Assembly (NCBI RefSeq): GCF_028858725.1
Contig: NC_084774.1
Coordinates: 9,150,001 to 9,214,000 of the forward strand
From: Colius striatus
Taxonomy: Eukaryota; Chordata; Aves; Coliiformes; Coliidae
Direction: 5' to 3'
DNA: 64,000 bases
The position numbers and the translations under genes are program-made. Of this stretch, positions 30,001-42,000 are shown piece after piece. The notes beneath the pieces were generated by a model, which saw only the letters and a program-made list of their open reading frames with translations, had not been told where the DNA came from and made no database searches. Each line of letters begins with the position of its first letter. The stretch's first letter is position 1.

Positions 30001-33000
30001 CCACGTCCCCAAGGTCTTTGCCTGCCACAGGGCTTTAAAGAGAAGGGCTTGGATCCAGCCCTGGCTTTACTCTGGGAAATGCAGGTTCTCTGCATAAAAG
30101 GGCAGCTTTCCTCCTGGCTGGATCTTGGGAGCTTCCACAAGCCAGCTCCAGAGGCTGAACAGAGCAATACTGAACCATCAGCCCAAAGGCACGTGGGGAG
30201 GGGGAGGTCGAGAGCACCAGGAGGGTCTCAAAGGTGGGACATGCTTCAGCTGGGCACTGCACCAACCCCAGGGAGAGGGAGTAAACCAGGGGCTGAAACC
30301 AGGGTCTCTGCTTTGTCTGGGGCCCAACAAGAAGCTGGTTTTGGTGGGTTCCTGCCCACAAAACTGCTCCCTTCCTTGTGCAGCCCGAGAAGCAGCAGGC
30401 CTGGAGAGGAACAGGGCGAGTCCTTACGTTGTTGGGACAGTTGATGCGACCCTTCTCCTTCACCTCATTCTTCCAGTTTTCCAGCAGCCTGGGACTGAGC
30501 TTTGGAAGCCCTGGTCGGGTGTAGTTGAGCTGCAAACAATAGGAGACAATTAGCAGAGCAGCACACACCAGCCCAGACCTTGGTGGAGTCTTTGCTCTTC
30601 ACAGGGGTCTTTCTCCCCCTCCCAGAAGTGAATTAGGGCTGAAAACTACTTGGGAGGCTTCTTCCAGAGATGTCATCTCAGCCCTGGGCACTGCAGCAGT
30701 GGGGCTGGGGGTGGCTGGGGGTGAGGAGCAGGGCTGGAGGCCCTGGTGCTGTGGTCACCTCCATGCCACGCTGGCAAAGGGGAGAGGAGAGGCTCCTGCT
30801 CCACTCCATGGCACTCTGGCAAAGAGAAGCTCTTGCTTTGTGTCCTGTTGCAGTCCAGGCCTGGTGCTTGGGTGCATTGTGTTGGCACAACCCTTCTGCC
30901 TCGTTTCATAACCAGGGGAATAAACAACCCTGCACGCTGGGCAGAGGGGAGGGATGCCAAGAGCCTCCGTGGCTGCTTTCCACCCATGGACGGGCACAAC
31001 CGTTAAACAATGAAAGGCTTCTCGTGTCCCTGTCGCTCCTCTGGCAGGGCTGCTCTGACCAAGTGCTTTTCATTACAGCTTCATGAGCAGCTTGGAGGTT
31101 TAGCATAGCAGGACAGCCTCCCCAGCTCCACTTCTGCGTGTTCAGCACAAGCCAACGTGGCTGTGGCATCTCTGTGCCCACCTGCCCCTGCAGGGAGGTC
31201 CATGGGGCTGCTCTGCAACACCACCCCAGCACAACCCAGCACAAGCCAGTGAGCTCTGCTAGGCCTGAGGGATGTGGCTCAGCTCCTGAGCCCCAGCTGT
31301 GCCCTGAGTGGGAGCAGGCACAGGCACTGGAGCGTGTGCTGCTCTCTGTGGGCACCTCTGAGTGCAGGGCATGGTGGCATCACTGCACCCACACCAGCCT
31401 GGCAGGATGCACACACAAACCCTCACAGGGAGCTGCAGCCCCAGGCTCTTTCTGAAAACTGCCCCCCAGGACCTGGAGCTCAGGGTTCCCACATGGTGGG
31501 AGGCAGCTGGCTGCAGTTCTCTTCCAACTGCCTTTGTCCAGCTCCCCCAAAACAGGCAGCTCCCCAATCTCCCTGCAAAGGGAAGCTGTCCCCAAACCTC
31601 CTTGCAAAGGGAAGCTGCCCCCAAAGCTCCCTGCAAAGGGAAGCTGCCCCCAAACCTCCTGCAAAGGGAAGCTGCCAGTGAGGGCTGGGGATGTGGAAGG
31701 CTCAGACACCAACTGCTCAGTTCCACTCAGATTTAAATGATGCACCAGCCCCTGCAGCCCCCAGCCCGACCCGTGAGGGGCAGGGGGAAGGGACAGGAGC
31801 AGGGGCAAAGGGCAAAGGGGAAGGGGCAGGAGCACGGGTAGGGGCAGGAGCCTTATGAAACCACGCTGGTGAGGACGGATGTGGAAACATCCCCAGAGCC
31901 CCAGCCTGCTGCTATTCTGTGGTGCTCTGTGGCTGGGGGAGATGCCAGCAGAGCTCTTTGAAGCTCTGGGATGGTGCATCCACCAACTGCCTGGTCCCCA
32001 GGCTGGGGAAGGCGATGTCACCTCCGGGGGAGAACATAGAAGTCCCTTTTCTGTCATTGATAGCGAGAGCCAAGACGCCAAACAGCCTCCTTAATGACCA
32101 GCAGGAACCACACACGGCCCCAGCAACAGCCTCTCCCCCTGCCTGTCCCCGGGGAGGAGACGAGGGGGGATGTTCAGAGACCTGGACTCTGCTGCTCCAG
32201 CTTCCCACTCCTGAGAAAAATCCCTCCCTGCTCTCCTTCCAAGAGCCCTGCACAATAACATGCACATCCCACGTCTTCCCGGGGCGCTGCGGTTCTGGGA
32301 ATGTCAAAGTCATCTTTATGTCTCTATTAAGAGGGAGCCCCAGGCATGGAATCTTTTCTTTTCTTTTCTCTTCCATTTATTTTCCTCAAACAGCCTGTAA
32401 GTGAAAATCTCCATGGCCAAATCATTAAACAACTACAACTGCTTTTGGCTGCAGCCCATCTCTTCAGAGCAGTCGAAGGATGCTGGGCTGGGAAGGCTTG
32501 TTTCCTTTGATTGACAGTTTTATTTCATTAAGCTTTCATATTTCAGTGCTCTCTGCTCCCTACACAGCTCTCCCCTTCCCCAAAATATCTGGCAGTAAAT
32601 GAGAACCATGCAGGCTGCCTCAGGCCCCAGCCAACAAGCTCCCTGGGCTGCCTCACCGAGGCACAGCTCTGCCATCACCCCGCCGACACCATGGAGCTAC
32701 CCAGGAGGGGAAGCTAAAACTCACCCAGGGTGCTGAGCAGGGGTCCCAGCTGTGGCTCTGGGAGATGGGGCCAAGGCACAGCAGCACTGTTGAGCCCAGG
32801 GAAGGAGGATGGAGTGGCCTCACTGAGCTGCTGGGGCTGCAGCTGGAGCTGGGTGATGTGAGTCTGCAGGACTCTTGCCTGGATGGCAGGGCCATTGTTC
32901 TGGGGGACAAACCTGAGCCAGGTTCCTCTGCTCTCAATTCAGCCTGGCTCCAGAATGGGTTTTTCTCAAGCCTGGAGATGACTTTTTCCCCTTTAGCTCT

Positions 33001-36000
33001 ATGGTTGGCCCTTCACTCTGCATCCTCATCACCGTGGGGATGTGCAGCCTCTGTGGCTGGCCCCAGCCCTGCAGCAACACCCAGAGCCTGAGCTGTGGGG
33101 AGGTGAATGGGGTGCCCTTGTACCCCCCAGAGAAGCCCTGCAGCCCTCCTGGGGTGGCATGGTGGCTGCCTGGGCTGCAGGAGCCCACCACCACCTCTGG
33201 CACAAAGCTCGTGGTGCCTTGAAACAAGCATCCCCACCTCAGGCTCTGCAGGCAAAGCATCACACCATGCAATGTGGGATGTTCACAGTGTTTCCTCTCC
33301 TTTTGCCTCTCAAATACCTCTTCCCTCTGCTTGAGGAGGCCAATCCTCTCAGCCCAGTCTCCAAAACATCCCCTGCTGGATCCCAAACCCCACCACTGAC
33401 TCTCACTCCTCCCGTGGCAGCCCCGAGAGCGGCCCCGGGCAGCGATGGCCCCAGTCAAGGCCAGAGGAGGGTTGGAAGATGAGCAGCATCTTCATGGAGG
33501 TTCTGGAGAGGGGATTTTTTTCCCAGAAAAGCATCAGGGGTGTGCCCTTCCCCATCTGCCATCCCCAGTGAGCGGCTGTTGTGAAACACCCCATCTGTTT
33601 CAGCTTATCCAGAGGCAAATAAAGATCGGAGCGAGAAAATCAGGCTCCAGTGTATATTTAGAAATGCTGGATCTGGTTAGTGGAGAATGGAGGCAGCACA
33701 GGGCCTGGGATGGAGCAGCAATCGTTTATTCTGATGCCATTGCTTTGGTGAGAAGGAATCCACCCTCCTGGGGCAAGGCAAACACAGCCCAGCACAGGCC
33801 ACCAACGGCATCCAAAGCAGGGCGGCGCTCTCCCTGCCTGGGACCCGCGTGGCCACACGGACAGGCCACGGTGCAGGGGCTGCAGTAGGGCTGTGCCTGC
33901 CAGGAGGCTGTGAAGCCCTGAATGCTCCTGAGGAGCTGCTTGCCTTCCTTCCCCTGGGGAAAAGCTTTGCTGCCTGGCAAAGGGATGGAGAGGTGAGGTG
34001 ACTTCATCAGCTGCCTCAAAATCCATGTTGGCTGCTGGGACTGTGGTGGGTAAGTGCAGAGCTCAGGAATGGAGCTGGTCCTGCATTGCTGCATCCAGCC
34101 ATCACTGGTTACAGACCAGAGCTGGGTAGCATCTGTCCTACCTGGACCCTGGAGATCCCCAGCTCTTGTTGAGATGGTGCAGGGGCAGCTGAAATGTGTC
34201 AGCAATCCCTGACACCCCACCTCTCCCCAGGCCCAAGCCAGATGAGGGGTCTGTGGGACCATGAATATGGCCTGTAGGAAGAAGAGGAGGTGGGGTGGCA
34301 GCTCTTCTGGGAACCAGCAGCCCTGATACCCTGGTCATGGCAACTAGAGTTTGTCTTTTTGCCACTCAGGTGGCTCCAGTGAACTGAAGCATCATGTAAA
34401 GGTAGAGCAGCCCTGAGCCATGCAAGATGCTGCTCAGCAGAGCAGCACAAAGCGTGCTGAAGTCAGCAGCCTCCTAGGGCAGAACCTGCCTCCCACCTCC
34501 TTCCAGCACTGCTCATGAGGAAAAAAAACCATGTCACAGCCTGAGGAGATGATGTTTTAGAGTGTTGTCAAGGGAATGTGCCAGTCCCTGCAGGAGGCAC
34601 CTGCAGCCACACACGGCTCCACGCCTGCTGGCCCACCACACTGACCCCCCTGGAACCCACCTGGGTCACACAGGGGCAGCACAGCCAGGGACAGCAGTCC
34701 AGGCAGAGTCTGAGGGCCTCAGCCTCCAGCCTCAGAGCCCTTTCCCATCTGGGGAGCTGGTTCAACTCCCCCCTTGCCCATCTCCAGTGCAAATCTGCTT
34801 CCACCAACCTCAGTAACTCCCTTTGGTTTAGTGCTGAGATGGGGCTCGATTAAACTTAAACAATGAGGCTCTGAACACAAGAAATAGCTCAGAAGAACAA
34901 CTACCACCAAAAACAGCATTTCATGGAGTAGCTATGCCAGCAGCTGAGACTCTGATGGTGCCTTTGTGTGTCAGCTTACACATGGGCCTCATATCCAGGT
35001 CTGGGACTCCTGGCTGCTCTCTCAATTCAAACAGCAAATACCTAAAGCCAAGAGTGAAGGGAGCAGTTCAAGGAGGAAAGAATTAAGTGCTGAGGCAGGA
35101 AGGGGGAGAAGAAAACACCACACCTCTCCTCCCACAGTATTTGAAATGAAACAGCTACTCTGGGCTTCCTTTACATTACAAGCACAGTGCAGCTGAAGTC
35201 ATCTGGAAACCACCACCGACATCACCAAGCACTGGGCAAATAAACTATGTGCAACCAGTTCTGGCCCTAAAACCCCCATCTCTGCTCCATGGCAAGTGGC
35301 AGTGCCATGCCTGTATCCTCAACTGCAACAGCCTTCCCTGCAATCTGTCCAACATCCTGCCCAGAGTGAATTACAGAGCGCTGGACAAGAGATACTCAAC
35401 TGCTCAGAGCAAGGACAAGCCCTGGCACCCAACTGCAGAGCTGCTTGCTCAGGAAACAGGCTGCAGCTTGTGCAGAGGTTTGTGGCATGGCTCTGTGTCG
35501 AGTCCTGGCACTGGCCAGAACTCCTGGTGGACCACAGGGCTAAGACCCTCCAACTCTGTCTCTTGTTTTCCCTTTTACATTGAGAAGGTTTATGATTTGC
35601 TGCCACCTCGTTCCTGCTGTGGTCCAGAAGGAGCTTTCCTGGAGAGAATCTGAGCTTTGAACGTTGGATTTGACATGTTGATGGCTCCACGAAGCTCAAG
35701 GCTGCCAGGACACTGACTTTTGCCTCACAGATCCACAGCCCTGGGGTCTGTGTGGCTGCAGGAGGCTGCAGGGCTCAGCCTTCCTCTGCTCATGCTCCAG
35801 GCCCTTTACCTCTAGGGAAGCATCTCCCAGAAATGAAAGAAATGACATGGAAGGGGTGAAATTCCACCTGGGGCATCTTTGCTCTCTCACAGTGAAAATG
35901 AGGTCGCTTCAGATCCAACCTCTGCTCTCTCCACACACTCCTCTTGCCTGCCAGCCCCTGCTTCACCACTGAGCCCAGACCAGAACCAACCTCCCTCCAA

Positions 36001-39000
36001 CACCCCGCTCTGGGCTGGACTCTGATCTCTCACTGCCCACCACATCCCACCTTTTGCTGCATTTCCATTTGGGTCCTGGCAGTGGAAAGCTTCCAGGCTT
36101 GTACCCAGCCTCCAGAGCACTGTGGCTCAGCCGGTGCTGGGTGAGCTCTTTAGCAATAGATTTGCCACCACAGCTAATTGATTTAAGGCACAGCAAATGA
36201 GCCACGTGAGCCCTTCAGCCAGCCGGGGCCTCGTGTGCATCCCGGGACCTCAGAGTGCAGAGAACAAGAGACAGAAAGGCTGCTCACCCGCTTGGTCTCA
36301 GGCACCAGGTCGTCCTTCATCCTCCTCTTGGTCCAGTCCTTGGAGAGCTCATCCTCTGCAATCTCCTGCAGGTGGAAGACGGCGACTTGTGCCGACGTCC
36401 GGCGGATGCGGCCGCTTGGGGTCCTTTCGAAATCCTCTACGGGGCTGGGCTCGGGCTTCACCTCTGGCTCCTCTGCAGGCTGCAACACAGAGGGAGAGTC
36501 AGGAAGGGTGAAGTGGATGGTGGGGTCTGGGCTGTGTTTGCAGATCCACCTCATGCAGCCCAGCAGGGAAAGCTCCCCTAGCTCCCCCAGCCCCGTGTTG
36601 GACTGATTGCGTCCCGTCACACTCCCAGGTGGACACACATCTCTGTTTATGACAGTTAGGGAGTTCTTAGCATCAGATGCACTGTCAGGAGGGATCAACA
36701 GAACAGAAAAGGATGTTCCCCAGGGATGGATCCTGCCACCCCAGCGTTGGCAATCAGCTGGTGCTTGCTCCTGCTGAGGGAGCGGCCTGAGCTCTGGGGT
36801 TTTTCCTTGCAGAGCATGGACACAGGGTGGGCTGGAGCACGGGGAAGGGGAACACTGGAGCACAGCCCTGCAGGCACGAGGGAAGAGGAACACTGCTGAC
36901 AGCTCCACTCCAGGTACAGCAGCATCCTGCTTCCTCAGAGGGGGCTGTGACCCCTTCCCCCCAACACCGCCAGGTACAACACACACAGGGATGCGAGGGA
37001 CAAAACATCGGTCAGACGTCTGCACCTGCCTTGGCTGGCCCGGCCCTGCCCGGCTCTGTCCTGCCCACAGGCTCTGCAGCTCTGCAGTCACCCCCAGGGG
37101 GGTCTGGCCCCTCTCCTCGGGCTGTGGAGGTGTCCGGGGGGCTCACTGAGGCCGCGTGCTCTGAGCGCACGTGGTAGTCGTGGCCGGCCTTGGACTTGTA
37201 CTTCTTGCCGCAGTGTGGGCAGCTGAAGGTGGGCTTGTCGGCCTCAGCCAGCTGCTTCCCACACCGCTTCTGGTGGTACTGGTAGCCCATCAGGCTGGAG
37301 AAGTTGGCCATGCAGCCCTAAAGAGATGAGGAGGAGGGGATGGTTAAGGCAAGCTGGGGTTTCATGGTCAGGGTGTCCTTGCTCCAGGGAGTTCCCTCCA
37401 CAGAGCAGCTCTGCCAATCCAGCTGGCCCCTCTCCCCCAAAGAGCCATGCACAGGCATGACAGTACCAGGGAGACAGGGGAAACAGCCCCCATCCCCAGC
37501 ACTACCTGCCCCACACGTGGACAGACCTTCCCAGCCAGATGCCCAGTGGGCAGGGGGAGGGAAAGGCACTGCCTGAGCAGAGGGCAAAGCACTCATGGGG
37601 ACAAACCTCTGCCACACGCCCCCATTACCTCTTCGTAACTTGTCTGCCACTGGTGGTCTGGTTTACTTTGATGCTGTGCCCCTTCCACAGCTCAGGAGGC
37701 AGAAACTGCCCTTCAGCCTTCCTCAGACTGCCCCACACCCACCCTCCTGCCAGGATGGAGTGTGTAGAGCCAGCTGAATGGGCACTGGGGTGGCTGAGCT
37801 GAGGCCGAGAAACCCAGCATGTGCCAGGGGATGCCTGGAGAGCACAAATCTCCTCTGCACTGGGACTCACTCCTTGCACCTTCACATAATGAGAAACAGG
37901 AGTCATTCTCATACCTCATTGGGACATTTCAGTTTTCCCATCTGCTTTAGCACTTTCCTCAGCCTTTCCCTCTCTTCCTGTTCACCAAGCCCAGCAGTTT
38001 CCACAGGAACAGGCTGCAAATAAGGAGAGAAGCAACAGAGTCAACCATTTATCCATGTCCTCTGTGCCAGGACTGGGTGGTAAATCTCTGCCTGGCAGGA
38101 GCTGCCCTCAGCTGGGGGGGATCCTCTTGTGAGAGGAGCTGCATCTCCCACTGCTTTACTGCACACCAACACCTTCATCATGAGGCACCAGACCTGCTCA
38201 CACCTTTCCTGTGTTTGTACCCCAAGGGCCAGCTGAGAAACCCAGGAGCAGTTCCTGCAAGAAGGAAGCACCAGCCAGACTGAACAGCAGGAGATCAACG
38301 CACAGGTGAAAAGACAAACCACAACTGGTAAGCTGGGGACATGCATAAATGTGGTTCTGCCCTGGTCTGGTATCTCAGAGATGAACACGACCAGAATTTG
38401 AGGAAGAGCATCTCAACTGGTGCTTGACAGGTTTTATTCATGAAAAAAAATGGGGCTACTGCTCACAGGCATGGCAGAGAGCTAGAGACTGGATCTGGAG
38501 ACTCAGGCAACACAGAAGCCATCAGTCCTGGGTTTGTGGGCAGTTCTGGAAGCAGAGCTTTGCCACCCCAAGCCCACCTCACCACATTCACTGGAGGAAA
38601 ATACAAACCTTGCTCTGTCTCTGCTCCCCAGGCTGCTCCTGAGCCCAGCTACGAGCTCCTGTGCCTGGGAGGAATGGCTTAGGTGGGCAGGGAAAGGGGA
38701 AGTGTGGGCTGGGCAGCGTGTGAAATGCTGTGAGGAGGTGAATCCCTCCTTTAGAGAGCAGAGGGAAGAGGGAAGCTGCCTGCCAAGGGCTCATCTTCAG
38801 CATCTGCAGCATGGGATGGCAGCAAAGCCAGCTCCCTTACCTTGCTGACGTGCTCAGCCATGGTGTGGTAATTCAGCCCAGCTTTGGACTTGAACTGCTT
38901 TTTGCAGTGCTGACACTTCAAGGCATCCTGCAGCTGAAGGAGTTAAAGGAGAGTCACTGTGGAGGCCATGGTTCATTTCCCAAGGGCTGCTGCTGTTTGC

Positions 39001-42000
39001 CAGTGAGCCCTGTGGGCTGTTGCTGCAGCAGTGCCCAGCAGTGGGACCCAGTAGGTAACACAACATCCCTCTCCCCATCCCAATCCCAGCCTGCAGCTCA
39101 GAGCTTTCTCTCTGCTGTGCTGCATACTGTTATCAAACCCACTTGTTGGACAACATTCCATTCTGGATAGATTTAAAGCCTCACTGGCTGGAAACATCTG
39201 GACCTGATGTCTTAGTCTTTCCTTGTTAAGGGGTTAGGGAAGAGAAGCAGCTTTGATCTACCAACATGCTTGAGGCCTGTGCTCTGCAGCCCCATTAACT
39301 ACAGCAGACACTGGTGTATGATTCTCTTTCTGGGTGCCTGATGGAGCCCTCACCATTTCCCCCTCAGTCAAGCCTGGACTAGAAGCTGGAGAGAGAATGA
39401 AGATGGAGCTGCAAATTCCTCCTCACCCTGAAACTCTGGAGAAATGAAGAATAAACTCACTGGGAATGACTGACTTGTACCTGTGCTTCCATCACCTCAT
39501 CTTGTTCCAGTCCCAAGTGCTTGATCCTAACAAGGTGGATGCTAAAAGCTCCTTGCCTCATCAGATGCCAATGCCAGCAAATTTGGGGATCACTCCTCTG
39601 GTCAACACTGAAGAACATACCATGTCCATATCCTCATGAGCCCTCTCACCTGGGATGTTAGGAGGATATACCTGGCCTCATCTCCTTTGGGCCCAAGCAT
39701 ATTGCAACCATCCCCATCCCTTATTTTCTTTCCAAAACCAAAGGAAATGGGGCAGACTGCTTAGTGACAACCAAGGATTGGAGAAACCAGTTTCTCTTGG
39801 TTTATAGAAGTTTTGGGAGCCTGCACATCCTTTCCCCATTGTCCAGCTAAAAAATACTTCAGTCATAAAAGCAGAGAGCACTCTGAGAGGGTGTCTGAAC
39901 TCCAGAGTCTCTTCTGATGGGGATATCTTGTGCTTGTAGCAGTGGGGCCTTGCTAACGATGTGTCAGAGGTCTGTCTCAGAGATGGAAAGCTGAGAGGCT
40001 GGTCACACACACAGAGCCTGGGGACTGTCCTCGCTGAGACACAGGCTGCAGGCACGCTGCAAAGCAGCCCAGCTCCTGGAGTGTGACAGCCAGCCCTGGC
40101 AAGGACTGTGCCTCCTGGGGAAGGGGGACAGAACACCAGCTCCTTGGGCTGGAGCCCCAATTCCTCGGCTGAACACCCACTGGCCTGCTCACAGTGGGGA
40201 AGACAGGCCTAAGGCCCTGGCAGAGCCATGCTCAGCAGGCCAGCTGGCTGTGCCTGGGACATCCTCCAGAGCACAGGAGCCATCAGCAGAGATGGCCAGA
40301 TTCCTCACACCACTGAAGCCAGAAGGATGTCAGAAGAGACAGGATTCTGCCTGGCCTCGATGCACACTGGGTCTGAAAGGGCCAGCAGCCTCCCACTGCT
40401 GTATAAAGATCAAGGCACAGGCTGGGGAGGCATTGACAGAAAATGAATGTGGAATCAAGGCTGAGCCACATATTTCAGCAGCAGGAGACATCCATCCCAT
40501 GTTGGCTTCCTGTGGCCACGGCCCTGCACCGCGCCAGGTGACGGATGAAGACGTAACCCCGTGCTCTGATGGATGCTGGTGTGCCACAGAGGCAATGTTT
40601 CACTGTACCATTACTGAACTCCTGTGTCTTGACAGGCTGCCTGAGCACATGCAAGCCTGGAGTCTCCCTGAGACGTGCTCTCATTCAACCACAATTTATC
40701 TGGCCTGATGCAAAGCATGGCACACAGTGAAATCCCACAGCCAGCACTCCAGAGGCCAGACTAGAGACAACCCCAACAACCTCTCCAGCCTGAAAACTGT
40801 TTGTTTAGCTACTAGAAACACTCAACTCTGCTGGAGGCACTGGGGCACCCAGACCACAAAGGGCTTTGCAATCAATGAGAACCCAGATCTCTCTGAGCTG
40901 ATTTGAGGCAGCTCTCTGAAGATGATGAGCACATGCTCTCTCCAACACAGCCCAGAGCTGGTTTTAGGATCAGCAACACAGATTTGTGAGTGGCACACGT
41001 ACACATCCATTCCCCTCCAAAACCCATACGTGTGTGACTGGGTAAAGCAACTCCTTACCTTCTGGCAGACATCCATGTGCTTTTTGAGCCCCACAATAGT
41101 TTTCCTGGTTATAACACTGCAGGTTGGACAGGAAACTTCCCCCTTCTCACTGATCTCCCGCTGCCACTGATCCTCAGGGTTTGCTGCTGAGGGAAAGGGG
41201 AGGAGAGAGGTGTTAGACTAAACCATAGAGACCTGCCTGGGCTGCTGGGGAGGGGACAGCCCTGCTGTAAGCTTTGCTTGGAAAACCACCAAACTGGGAA
41301 AAAGTCCTGATGTTGAAAGACATGAAATGCTCCCCCAGGCACAAACCACAGAGTCAGCTGGAGCTCTGCAGCTCCTGCAGCTGCCTGAGTAAACTGGGTC
41401 ACTTTGCATGGCGTTACCTGACCTGCCAGCACTTCATGGGGAAAAGGACGTTCACCTTTCTAACCCTGCTGGTATCCTGCACGCTGGGAGTTCAAACATG
41501 ACGAGGCCCTTGGTCACCTCATCTTGCCTTGTGTTGGAATGACACCCCTTTGCCAAACAAAACAATTGGTGGGAGTGAAACAAAGGTGAGCATCTCAGCT
41601 CCATCCGGATGCGTGCCTGGGAAGCCTCCCTGGCAATCCTCTTCCCAGCAGACACACAGCCAGCAGGAGACTGCTGACTGCCAGCCATCTGTTTATTGAA
41701 TGTCTGGGATCAGCTTAAAACCCACCTAAAATAAGAGATATATGGGGCCAAAACCTGCCCCAGGTCCAGGGTTCCTGTGGTGTTCTCAGCAGAACAGTGC
41801 TGGGCTTCCAGCAAGGGAAACTGATCTGACTGAAATCCGCCAGGTCTGTTTATTTGGATGCTTTTGCACGGCTGGGAGATCAGAGAGTGGTTTATTTGAG
41901 TTTGAGAGCAGTGCAAGGCACTGCAGCTGTGTTTATCTGGCACATCCTGCTCTCCTCCTGCTGTCAGAGCTCCCAGGGAAAGGCAGCAACCTGCACTAGG

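Noticed and set aside
37012-37146. Extension of ZNF512B exon 12 by 45 open codons
   Set aside because: The donor at TCA|GTGAGC gives the expected protein length and joins exon 13 in phase; the extension is Pro/Gly/Arg-rich intron-like sequence. It could exist as a rare isoform.
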